Below are positions 1 to 7,947 of a stretch of 64,000 nucleotides of DNA, in pieces. Source of the stretch: Gammaproteobacteria bacterium (lineage in GTDB: Bacteria; Pseudomonadota; Gammaproteobacteria; Competibacterales; Competibacteraceae); NCBI GenBank assembly GCA_024235095.1, contig JACKNC010000001.1:372001-436000 (forward strand). The letters are read 5' to 3'. The position numbers were made by a program, and so were the translations under genes. Each line of letters opens with the position of its first letter. The first letter of the stretch is position 1. Under the pieces are notes generated by a model. It searched no databases, had not been told where the DNA came from, and worked only from the letters and a program-made list of their open reading frames with translations.

Positions 1-2121
1 AGTGCGAATCGGGCCACCGAAACCACGCGATTGCAAGGCTTCGGCCAAGTCGTCAGCAAAGCGCATCACGCTGGTTAGCAATGGCCCGAGCAGAGCCAGG
101 CCGTTGCGAAACAAATAAACGCCATCGAGTCGAATTCCTCGACTTTCCTGAGCTTCACGCACTTCCTGAGCCAACATCGCCATCGTCGGCGCGAAACGCA
201 ATGTTCCTTCCAACAGAAACACGGCTTGAGGCGACAAGCCGCTGGCCAGTAACGATTCACTCAGTTCCTCCGGTGGCGCCAGGGCGAAGAACCATACACT
301 GGCGGTCACCAGCGCCAACAAGCGCAATACCGCACCGATGGCTGCTTCCAGACCACTACCGAAACCAACAATTACCGCAAAAAGCAGCAAGGTTGGCCCG
401 AGCACCCGCACAATCCGCCACCATGCGTCACTGTATCGCCCAAGCGCGATGCCCAGCAGCGCCAAGGTCAGTAACGGCAACAACTCGATCGGTCGGATTG
501 CCAACAGAATCAACCCACATCCCAGCAGATAGACGACTAGCAGGGCGCGAGGGTCGAAGTATCTGGTTTGTAACCGTTCGGTCCCCTCCTTTGGCAAAGG
601 GGGGTTAGGGGGGATTGTAGCCTCGTTGCTCGTGCGAAATCCCCCCCGCCCCCCCTTTTCCAAAGGGGAGAGGGGCGCGATAAAGGGATAATCAACGACA
701 ATGCGTCCCTCGGTCAAAAGCGCCCACCGAGAGCAAAGCGACTTGGCCCAGCGCGGGTCATGGGTCGTGACAACGATCGCGACGCCCTCGTCAGCGCATT
801 CCCGGAGCAGGGCGCGCAATTCAGTGCGCGCCGTCGCGTCCTGACCGGCGGTCGGTTCATCCAGCAGCAGCGCCTGTGGCCGCGACCCCAGCACCGCGGC
901 AATCGCCAAGCGCCGCTGTTCTCCTGCGCTGAGGGTATGCGGCGGACGATCCAGCAGCGGATTCAGGCCGAAACGCTCACTCAATCGTGCGCACCAGGCG
1001 GAATCATGACGGCGCAGGGCGCGCGGCCCAGCCGCTAACTCGGCTCGCACGGTGGGCGCGAACAGCATGTGGGTCGGCTGTTGCATGACCAGTCCAACGT
1101 CGTAGGCGACCTCTGCTACCGGCCGCTGCCCAATCGCTTGCCCCAACACCCGCACCGCTCCTCGCCGGGGACGCAACAAACCATTGCCATGCCGCAATAA
1201 GGTGCTTTTGCCAGCCCCGTTTGCGCCTAATAACGCTACAATTTCCCCCGGCGCAACGGATAAACTGGCCCCACACAACACGGGGCGCTCTTCGCGGTGG
1301 CATTCCACGCTATCCCATTCGATGATCGGCGTTGCTGTAACCGCAACCGGTAACGGCGATGCAGGCAATCCCTCGGGCGGCTCCAATCCCCAGTCCGTAA
1401 CGGGACCGGCCAGCACCTGATCCGGCGTTCCGTCCGCCACCAGTCGACCTTGATGTAACACCAGCATCCGGCTGGCCAGTTCGGTGAGATCGTCCAGGCG
1501 ATGTTCGGCAACGATTATCGTGATCCCGGCTTCATGCAGCTGACGCAATTGCTCACGCAATTGGCGGGCGCCAGCCGCATCGAGAAAGGCAAAAGGTTCA
1601 TCCAGGATCAGGATGCGCGGTTGCAGGGCCAGCACTCCGGCCAACGCCACCCGCTGCTGCTCGCCACAAGACAGCGTATGGGGGGAACGATTAAGCAGAT
1701 GGGCGATATCCAGCCGTCCCACTACCTCACTCACCCGCTGAGCGATGGCGAGCCGATCCAGTCCCTGGCAGGCTGGACCGAACGCCAGATCACGCGCGAC
1801 TGTGGCCGCCAGACACTGAGCCTCGGGTCTTTGCAACAACAAGCCTACTTCCCGATACAACTCATGCGGCGATGCAGTGAGCGGATCGACTCCGATCAGC
1901 TGGAGATCACCCTGCCACTCGCCGCCGTGCAGGTGCGGAATCAGGCCATTCAACAACCGGCACAGGGTGGATTTACCGGAACCACTGGCCCCAGCCAGCA
2001 CCACAAATTCACCGGCTTTGACAGTAAACTCTAGATGTCGCAGAACAGGCGTTTGAAGAGAGGGATAATGGTAAGTAAAATTTTGGAAGCTAATCAGTTC
2101 CGACACGCCATCCCCTTTCAT
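1..2121 (-). CDS. ECF transporter fusion: two ATPase domains plus EcfT/CbiQ membrane domain (partial)
   Basis: This reading frame stays open to the left edge, giving about 707 visible codons and no stop. The first ABC ATPase (about residues 7-230) has Walker A GASGSGKST, Walker B ILILDEP and a variant signature LSCGEQQRV. The second (about 265-475) has GANGAGKST, signature LSAGEQRRL and LLLDEP. From about 525 a hydrophobic T-component follows, with two short Arg-Gly signatures (ESRGI, QSRGF) typical of EcfT/CbiQ coupling helices. ECF systems energise vitamin or metal uptake; the substrate-binding S protein is not in view, so the substrate is unknown. Between ATPase 2 and the T domain (about residues 480-514) lies an in-frame palindromic repeat. 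Start is ATG at 2121; a GTG at 2106 preceded by AAAGGGGA is an equally good or better start. It is the last visible gene of the minus-strand run. Confidence 0.88.
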   Translation of the reverse strand, partial: MKGDGVSELISFQNFTYHYPSLQTPVLRHLEFTVKAGEFVVLAGASGSGKSTLCRLLNGLIPHLHGGEWQGDLQLIGVDPLTASPHELYREVGLLLQRPEAQCLAATVARDLAFGPACQGLDRLAIAQRVSEVVGRLDIAHLLNRSPHTLSCGEQQRVALAGVLALQPRILILDEPFAFLDAAGARQLREQLRQLHEAGITIIVAEHRLDDLTELASRMLVLHQGRLVADGTPDQVLAGPVTDWGLEPPEGLPASPLPVAVTATPIIEWDSVECHREERPVLCGASLSVAPGEIVALLGANGAGKSTLLRHGNGLLRPRRGAVRVLGQAIGQRPVAEVAYDVGLVMQQPTHMLFAPTVRAELAAGPRALRRHDSAWCARLSERFGLNPLLDRPPHTLSAGEQRRLAIAAVLGSRPQALLLDEPTAGQDATARTELRALLRECADEGVAIVVTTHDPRWAKSLCSRWALLTEGRIVVDYPFIAPLSPLEKGGRGGFRTSNEATIPPNPPLPKEGTERLQTRYFDPRALLVVYLLGCGLILLAIRPIELLPLLTLALLGIALGRYSDAWWRIVRVLGPTLLLFAVIVGFGSGLEAAIGAVLRLLALVTASVWFFALAPPEELSESLLASGLSPQAVFLLEGTLRFAPTMAMLAQEVREAQESRGIRLDGVYLFRNGLALLGPLLTSVMRFADDLAEALQSRGFGGPIRT
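581..680. repeat. Pair of G/C-rich palindromic repeats in opposite orientation, in frame inside the ECF gene
   Basis: Two copies of the repeat family (core CCCCCCTTTG-CAAAGGGGGG with an AATCCCCCC edge) lie about 581-619 and 637-680, facing each other. Read in the ECF frame they add peptides such as IPPNPPLPKEG and PLSPLEKGGRGGF between the second ATPase and the membrane domain. The frame is preserved, so the insertion looks tolerated as an interdomain linker. Confidence 0.75.
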
Positions 2122-2163
2122 CCGGAATGAGCCTGATAACGGATGCCTGGAGCCGGTCTGAGA

Positions 2164-3513
2164 CTAATCCTCACGAAACGCCTGAGCCAGTCTGTCCTGG
2201 ATCGGCCGCAACAGATAATTGAGGAAGGTGCGTTCGCCGGTCTTGATCATGACCTCAGCCGGCATCCCCGGTAACACCGTCAAACCCAGTTTGCTGAGCG
2301 TTTCCTTGCCGGTCGCGGCGACGGAGATCCGCGCCAGATAGTAGGCTTGATGAGTGGCCTGGTCAGTGAGCCGATCTGCGGATACGGTTTCCACGACGCC
2401 ATCCACCACCGGCGTCGTGCGCGTGCTGAATGCGCTGAAGCGAATATCCGCCACCAGATTTGGATGCACTTTGTCAATATCAACGGGTGAAACCTGCGCT
2501 TCCACCACCAGCCGTTCGCCGCGAGGCACAATATCGAGAATCCGGCTGCCGGGACTAATCACGCCACCGATAGTATGAATTCCCATCCCAACCACCACGC
2601 CATCGGTCGTCGCGCGGATGTCGGTGCGGTCCAGCGTATCGCGCAACGCCCGTAGCCGCTCTTGCAGATCGAAATACTTCGCCTGAGTATCGCGCAACTG
2701 GCTGGCGACGTCCTCCTGAAAGGCTTTCTGTCGCTGGATAATCTGCAAGCGGGTCTCATTGATCTGGAGTTTGACGCGGCTGATGTCCGACAGATGTTCC
2801 GCCCGCTCGCCCTCCAGTTCCAAAGCCAACCGTTCCATCTCGCGCAGCCGCAACTTGTCGCCTAGCCCGCGTTCGAACAGTTTTTTCATGTCCCGCACTT
2901 CCTCGCCGTAGGAATCAATGCGCTTTTGCTTGATCGCCTGCAAAGCGCTCAGCCCGCGCGTCTGTTCCTCCAGCTGATCGATGCGCTGCTCCAGCACCGC
3001 AATTTCACCTTGAAGGGTCGCGTGACGCGCTTCAAACTCGCGTTGCTGGGCCATCATGATCTCTTTCACTCGCGGATCATTGCCAGCATCTTGCAGTTCC
3101 TGGGGAAAAACAATTTCTTTATGCTGCTCCCGTTCGGCCTGCAACCGGGCATACAGGGCCAGATACGTCAGATACTGATTGCGCGCCATTTCCAGTTGTG
3201 CGCGCACTTGCGTATCGTCCAGGCGCAGCAGCACATCGCCGGTTTTGACCTCATCCCCATCACGCACCAGAATTTCCTTGACGATGCCACCCTCCAGGTG
3301 TTGCACGGTCTTGCGGTAGCTGTCCACGGTGACGACCCCGGGAGCCACCACGGCGCTGTTCAATCCGGCCAGGGCTGCCCAGCCACCGAATACGCCAAAA
3401 GCCAGAATCAGAATCAGATAACCGGTTCGGCGCACCGGACGGTCGTCAATGGGAGCGTCAGGAATTTTAGGCGTCAATCCGGCAGTCGCTGATCGATGGA
3501 TAGTGATTTGCAT
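2164..3513 (-). CDS. HlyD-family type I secretion periplasmic adaptor (PrtE-like)
   Basis: This 449-residue protein is the membrane-fusion subunit of a type I secretion system, bridging an inner-membrane ABC exporter and a TolC-like channel. It has a short cytosolic N-terminus, one membrane segment (about 30-52), a lipoyl-like half (HLEGGIVKEI, about 70-100), a long coiled coil (about 110-290), and the second lipoyl/beta-barrel half (from ATTDGVVVGMG on). Length and layout match the PrtE/HlyD family. It follows the glycosyltransferase gene by about 50 bases on the same strand. The natural partner, a PrtD-type ABC protein, is 16 kb away at 19.8-21.6 kb on the other strand. No TolC gene or obvious type I substrate is visible here. 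Confidence 0.9.
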   Translation of the reverse strand: MQITIHRSATAGLTPKIPDAPIDDRPVRRTGYLILILAFGVFGGWAALAGLNSAVVAPGVVTVDSYRKTVQHLEGGIVKEILVRDGDEVKTGDVLLRLDDTQVRAQLEMARNQYLTYLALYARLQAEREQHKEIVFPQELQDAGNDPRVKEIMMAQQREFEARHATLQGEIAVLEQRIDQLEEQTRGLSALQAIKQKRIDSYGEEVRDMKKLFERGLGDKLRLREMERLALELEGERAEHLSDISRVKLQINETRLQIIQRQKAFQEDVASQLRDTQAKYFDLQERLRALRDTLDRTDIRATTDGVVVGMGIHTIGGVISPGSRILDIVPRGERLVVEAQVSPVDIDKVHPNLVADIRFSAFSTRTTPVVDGVVETVSADRLTDQATHQAYYLARISVAATGKETLSKLGLTVLPGMPAEVMIKTGERTFLNYLLRPIQDRLAQAFRED

Positions 3514-3566
3514 TGGCGTGGAATACTCCAGAAGTTTGAGAAGGACCTGAACGGCTGCGGAAATAA

Positions 3567-6059
3567 TTAAGACAATCCAGCCTGGGCAATAAATCCCTCG
3601 GCGATCACCTGCCAGTCGAAGCGCGCAACCACATATTGCCGTGTGGCTTCAATGCGCTGCTCCCGATCGGCCTCTGGCTCGGTACGCAAGGCGTCCAGCG
3701 CGGCAGCCAAGTCCACCGGTTCCGCGAACGTTACCTGCTCCGAGGTCAAATCCAGCCCGCGCGCGCCAAATCCGGTCGTGATCACCGGCACTCCAGCCGC
3801 CAGATAATCCAACATCTTTAAATTGGTCCCGGAACCCGAAGTTATTGGATTCAGGGCGACATCGACCACGCTAAGCAGCGTATCTTTCATTGTATCGTCC
3901 ACAACGCCCAGCAAGGCCAGATTAGGCGGCGCAGATCGCCCCTGGAAGGCCAGACCCGCGCTACCGACAACCAGGAATCGCCACTCTGGCCGCGCTGTCG
4001 CCAATTCCAGCAGAGATTCCACCGCCTCCAGATTGGGGCCATGCCAACTGCCCATGAACAGCGCAGTGAATGCGTCCGCCAACCCCAGCCGCCGCTGCGC
4101 CAACCGCCGCTGTGCCAATGGCGTATAACTGACCGATGCCAAGTCGACGCCATTGGCTACCTCGATCAATCGTGCTGGATCAGCGCCATACAGACGTTGC
4201 AAGGTCTCCCCGTCCCGCTCAGCGCAGACCAGGATCAACTGGCTTTCGGCGCAACACTGGGCTTCCAGTTCACGAACCCCTTCCAATAGCGCCCGACCCT
4301 GGGTGTTGTCGGGCAAAATCTCGCGCTTGAGCTGCCATTCCACATCCTGCGCTTCGTACCACAATGGCCGCTCGCCGGCTTCCCGCAGGGCTGGCAACAG
4401 GTAGGGATGACAGGCCACCACGACATCGGCTCCCGCTACCGAGCGCGCCAGCGCCCGACCGTAGGCCGGAGTTCGCTGATAGAGTTCGGGCATGGTCACA
4501 TCGCCCACGGGAATATTGCCGACTTCGCCAGCCATTTGCCCCTCTGCGTCCCGGTGCGTCCGGCTCTTGGGCACACGGATTTCCCGCAATCCTGGGGCGA
4601 TTTCCCGATCCAGCGGCGGTTCGCCGTACTCAGTGAACGTCACCAAATCCACATCACAGACTTTGGCCAAATGACGATAGAGATGATAGACCCGGCTTTG
4701 CCCGCCGCCACGGGGCGGGAATACGGGAAAGGTGGTGGCGACAGTCAGCTTGTGGCGATGTCCATTTTCTTTTACCAGAAAGGGGGCAGGAGGAATTTTT
4801 GTTTCCTCCTTTGACAAAGGGAGGCCAGGGGGGATTTCTCCCAGCAAAGTCGCCGCCACCCGCTCCCAGCAAATCGCCTGAACCCGACGCCAACCCTGTT
4901 CGCCCAGCCGCTGGGCCTCATCCTGATGAGTCGCCAGAAAAGTGATGCGCTCCGCCAGTGCTTCCGGTTCAGGCGCCACCGAGTAGCCAGTTTCGCCATC
5001 CACAACCAATTCATTCGGCCCACCGGCATCTAAGGCGGTCAACACCGGCTTGCCGCTAAGCATGGCTTCCAGAGTCACCAGGCCAAAATCTTCCCGGTCT
5101 GGCACATACGGCACGGCCAGTGCCTGAGCGTAATAACGCACCACCTCGTCATCATTGACGAAACCAGGAAACTCAATGCGTGGATCATCCCCCGCCAAAG
5201 CCCTCAACCGCGCCTCATCAGGACCGGTTCCAGCAATTTTCAGCTTAATCGGAACCTCGACTCGGCGCATGGCCTCGACCAACAAATCAAGGCGCTTGGG
5301 CCGATCCAGCCGACTCACGGTAAACAAATACGGCTCCCGTGGGAGAGGGTCAGAGTGGAAGGGGAGAGCAGCGCTAGGGAGGATTCTGGCCCCCCTCTTT
5401 GACAAAGGGGGGTTAGGGGGAATTTTCAGCAACGATGGCGGATAAGCGACCGCCACCTCGACATCTGAGGGAAAGTAACCGGTCCGGCCCGCCACCGTGC
5501 GCGAAATCGCGGCATAACGGCAAACTGCGCCAGGCGCTAATCCGACTCCATCCAGAAAATGCACTACCGTCCGCGCCAGCGGACCGGGAAAGGCCAGCAA
5601 TTCCGGCGGATACTGATCGCGCTGCTCGATCAATCGCTCAGCCCGCTCGAATACCTCGGTCAGCGCCGCCCGCTCCCCAGGGTAACGCTCCAGCACCGCC
5701 AGCAATCGCCCCAGTTCCCCATCATGCGGCCCCGGCACAGCCAGCAGCCAACCTTCCGGATAGGTGTCATACAAGCCACGCAGGGGATGCAGCATATAAC
5801 AGACGTGCTGCTCGTGCTGGACCATCCAGGACGGGTACTTGGTGCTGATTATTCGATCAAAATGGTTCAGATCAAGTTGGGAAAACGCCTGATAGCTGGC
5901 CAGAACCTCTGCAAAATCGCCCTCCCGACAAGGCAATTTAATCAATTCGGCCCGGTGGGAAGTGCGCTGATTCAAATAATCCAGCAATCCCCAGAACAGC
6001 TTTTCCGCTCCGCCGATGGCAAACGGCGCTGGACTGGGCGCAATGATCGCAATATTCAT
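3567..6059 (-). CDS. Double-domain GT4-type glycosyltransferase
   Basis: This 830-residue cytosolic protein consists of two glycosyltransferase units in tandem. The N-terminal unit (about 1-400) has the GGAEKLFWG donor-loop pattern near residue 17 and a GT4 E-x7-E region (LEAMLSGKPV, then GGPNELV). The C-terminal unit (about 432-830) starts again with a GGGQSRVYHL loop and has the group-1 motif GSGTNLKMLDYLAAGVPV. It probably adds two sugars in sequence to a lipid-linked or protein-linked glycan; donors and acceptors cannot be read from sequence. Two repeat insertions interrupt it in frame, one within unit 1 (about 209-242) and one at the junction (about 407-431). Its ATG overlaps the TGA of the upstream methyltransferase (ATGA), indicating translational coupling. 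Confidence 0.87.
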   Translation of the reverse strand: MNIAIIAPSPAPFAIGGAEKLFWGLLDYLNQRTSHRAELIKLPCREGDFAEVLASYQAFSQLDLNHFDRIISTKYPSWMVQHEQHVCYMLHPLRGLYDTYPEGWLLAVPGPHDGELGRLLAVLERYPGERAALTEVFERAERLIEQRDQYPPELLAFPGPLARTVVHFLDGVGLAPGAVCRYAAISRTVAGRTGYFPSDVEVAVAYPPSLLKIPPNPPLSKRGARILPSAALPFHSDPLPREPYLFTVSRLDRPKRLDLLVEAMRRVEVPIKLKIAGTGPDEARLRALAGDDPRIEFPGFVNDDEVVRYYAQALAVPYVPDREDFGLVTLEAMLSGKPVLTALDAGGPNELVVDGETGYSVAPEPEALAERITFLATHQDEAQRLGEQGWRRVQAICWERVAATLLGEIPPGLPLSKEETKIPPAPFLVKENGHRHKLTVATTFPVFPPRGGGQSRVYHLYRHLAKVCDVDLVTFTEYGEPPLDREIAPGLREIRVPKSRTHRDAEGQMAGEVGNIPVGDVTMPELYQRTPAYGRALARSVAGADVVVACHPYLLPALREAGERPLWYEAQDVEWQLKREILPDNTQGRALLEGVRELEAQCCAESQLILVCAERDGETLQRLYGADPARLIEVANGVDLASVSYTPLAQRRLAQRRLGLADAFTALFMGSWHGPNLEAVESLLELATARPEWRFLVVGSAGLAFQGRSAPPNLALLGVVDDTMKDTLLSVVDVALNPITSGSGTNLKMLDYLAAGVPVITTGFGARGLDLTSEQVTFAEPVDLAAALDALRTEPEADREQRIEATRQYVVARFDWQVIAEGFIAQAGLS
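4768..4837. repeat. Two palindromic repeats at the junction of the two glycosyltransferase domains
   Basis: Two degenerate copies of the CCCCCTTTG-CAAAGGGGG family lie head to tail. In the gene frame they encode EIPPGLPLSKEE and KIPPAPFLVKENG, forming the proline-rich linker between the two GT units. The right copy still shows CCTCCTTTG-ACAAAGGGAGG. Confidence 0.7.
5332..5426. repeat. Two different palindromic repeat families abutting inside a glycosyltransferase
   Basis: Positions about 5386-5426 hold a near-consensus copy (CCCCCCTCTTTGACAAAGGG followed by GGGTTAGGGGGAATT). Immediately beside it, about 5332-5371, is a degenerate copy of a second family (CTCCCGTGGGAGAGGG with a GGGGAGAG edge). 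In frame they add about 30 residues, including KIPPNPPLSKRG, between the two Rossmann halves of GT unit 1. Confidence 0.65.
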
Positions 6060-6922
6060 CGGCGAGTGGCGACCAAGGCGAAACGGACGTAGTTGCTCGG
6101 ATGCAGCTCGGACGCATTGCGAATCCAGAAATAATCGAAGGTAAACGCTTCGGCGACCGGCTCGGCAATGCGCTCTATAAAAGAACGCGGGCTGTAAAAC
6201 CGGCCATGCCGGTTACCCCAGCCCTCGGCGGCAAACAGGCGCGCACCCGGATCGAACGGCACGGCGTGAACAGCGCTGTAGGTTGGATCGGTCTGAACCG
6301 CCGGTTCATGGTATAAATAGAAGGGAATCACACATACCTTGCCGCCCGGCGCCAACACCCTAGCCAATTCGACGAACAACCGGCAGTCGGCGTCGCTCTC
6401 GAAATGCTCCAGACTACAGGTCAGCGCCGCTTTGGTGGCGAAACCGGCGGGGACTGGCATCGCGCAGGCATCGCCGCCAATCTGGTAACCGTGGATGCCC
6501 TCGGGATACATGATGTCCTGACTATAGCTGGAACAGCCCATCAACCGCCCCACGATCTCTGGCAAGGGCGAATGCTCGCTGGCCAAATCGACGAACACAT
6601 CCTGCCGCTGGATTTGCAACAACTGAACGCATAAAAAATGTTCTAGGGTTTTCTCGGGACGGTTGCCGACATAATAGCCAGGATATCGCCCATCGTATTC
6701 GGCTTGCTGGTAATAGTTCTTATAATCCGCACCGTTCACGTTCAGAGGCGTCCATGACCAACCGCACTGCTCAGCCGTAGTCAGAATGCGCTCGACCTGC
6801 GCCGGCGAGGTATTGTCAATGCCGCCTTCAACGAGATCGAAGCCTTGTTCCCGGAACCATTGCACGGCTTCCGCATGAGATAGAGAACCGGTCGCGGGTT
6901 GATAGATGTAAGGGGTGCTCAT
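6056..6922 (-). CDS. Class I SAM-dependent methyltransferase-like protein
   Basis: This 288-residue protein resembles Methyltransf_11-type enzymes in its second half: a post-core ALTCSLEHFESDAD segment and a typical LARVLAPGGKVCVIPFYLY strand, where the catalytic fold usually places its acceptor site. The N-terminal SAM glycine loop is weak: the region around VDLASEHSPLPEIV carries the first strand, but no clean GxGxG. It probably methylates a sugar of the glycan made by the surrounding GT4 enzymes. The start at 6922 gives an ATGA overlap with the upstream glycosyltransferase stop and is preferred over a longer upstream start. Its own TGA overlaps the ATG of the next gene. Activity is uncertain because the SAM loop is atypical. 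Confidence 0.75.
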   Translation of the reverse strand: MSTPYIYQPATGSLSHAEAVQWFREQGFDLVEGGIDNTSPAQVERILTTAEQCGWSWTPLNVNGADYKNYYQQAEYDGRYPGYYVGNRPEKTLEHFLCVQLLQIQRQDVFVDLASEHSPLPEIVGRLMGCSSYSQDIMYPEGIHGYQIGGDACAMPVPAGFATKAALTCSLEHFESDADCRLFVELARVLAPGGKVCVIPFYLYHEPAVQTDPTYSAVHAVPFDPGARLFAAEGWGNRHGRFYSPRSFIERIAEPVAEAFTFDYFWIRNASELHPSNYVRFALVATRR

Positions 6923-7947
6923 AGCTGACTTCCCAATAATTGCTCCAGCACCCAATCCCATTTCATATTCAGGGACTGGTATTTTTCATAACCGGTTGCG
7001 CCCAGTGACGCAGCGACGCGCGGGCGGCTGGCCAGGAACTCAATGGCCTGGGCGATAGCCGCCGGATTCGGATCGACGACCAAGCCAGTCTGCTGATCGG
7101 TAATAAACTCCAGGGGACCGCCCGAATCGGTGCAGGTGATCACCGGCTTGGCGGACAACATCGCCTCCAGAGTCACATAACCATAATCTTCGTCGTAAGG
7201 ACCATAAAACACGCCGAGACAATGGGCGTACAGGGATTGCAATTCCTGTTCGGTGATCGCCCCCAACAACCGCACCCGATCGCCTAGCCTGTGTTGTTCG
7301 ATCAGTTCAGCGTAACGGATCATCTCGCCACCAGCGCCAGCAATCAACGCAGCTACCGGTGAGCGAACCTGGGCCATTGCTTCGATCAATAGTGACTGCC
7401 GCTTGAGTTTTTCCAGCCGGCTGGGAAAAAAGATGTAGGGTAGAGCTTCCGCCCGGTAGAATCGTTCCGGATGCAATGGCGGTGGATACAGCGCGCGCGA
7501 TTCCAGGCCATTGAACCGCCGCAAGCGGGCGCAAACATTCTCGGCGATCGTAAAACGCTGGGAAATGCGCCCCAAATACGCGCTGTCTCGTTGCCGAATC
7601 TCATCGCGCAAAACTACTGACAGTGGGCCATCGTCCCGCCACAGATCGTAGGCGACCCGGTGCTGATGCAACAGCCACAGCCGTTGATTGGGGTGCTGGA
7701 GATAGTAAGCGGGAAATTTCAGACCGATCACTACATCCGGCGAATGACCGTTGAGCCGGGTAAAATCTTCGGTTTCCCAGGCCGTCATTGCTCGGGCCAC
7801 TTCATGGTCGGGAGCGAAACGGAATGGCATTGACACGATTTCCGCCTGGTGATCCGCCGCGCGACAAGCGGCGAGCAGGCCCTCGGCGAGCAATTCAGCG
7901 CCACCGCGAATGAAGGGCGCTTGGACCGTGGCAATAGCAATTTTCAC
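6919..7947 (-). CDS. GT4-family glycosyltransferase
   Basis: This 342-residue enzyme has the FIRGGAELLAEGL donor-loop region near the N-terminus and the GT4 signature YVTLEAMLSAKPVI with GGPLEFI about 70 residues from the end. It should transfer a sugar from a nucleotide donor with retention of configuration, on the cytosolic face of the inner membrane. It starts with GTG at 7947, overlapping the TGA of the upstream DUF4214/methyltransferase gene (GTGA), and its stop overlaps the next ATG. This places it in the middle of a translationally coupled chain. It resembles the first unit of the neighbouring double glycosyltransferase, suggesting duplication. Confidence 0.88.
   Translation of the reverse strand: MKIAIATVQAPFIRGGAELLAEGLLAACRAADHQAEIVSMPFRFAPDHEVARAMTAWETEDFTRLNGHSPDVVIGLKFPAYYLQHPNQRLWLLHQHRVAYDLWRDDGPLSVVLRDEIRQRDSAYLGRISQRFTIAENVCARLRRFNGLESRALYPPPLHPERFYRAEALPYIFFPSRLEKLKRQSLLIEAMAQVRSPVAALIAGAGGEMIRYAELIEQHRLGDRVRLLGAITEQELQSLYAHCLGVFYGPYDEDYGYVTLEAMLSAKPVITCTDSGGPLEFITDQQTGLVVDPNPAAIAQAIEFLASRPRVAASLGATGYEKYQSLNMKWDWVLEQLLGSQL

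Noticed and set aside
81..608. Plus-strand 175-codon frame at the left edge
   Set aside because: It is the antisense shadow of the ECF T-component, which has clear family motifs in the minus frame.
2122..2163. Riboswitch for vitamin or metal in front of the ECF gene
   Set aside because: Only about 42 bases separate it from the HlyD gene, too short for a cobalamin, thiamine or nickel/cobalt riboswitch, and no conserved core was seen.
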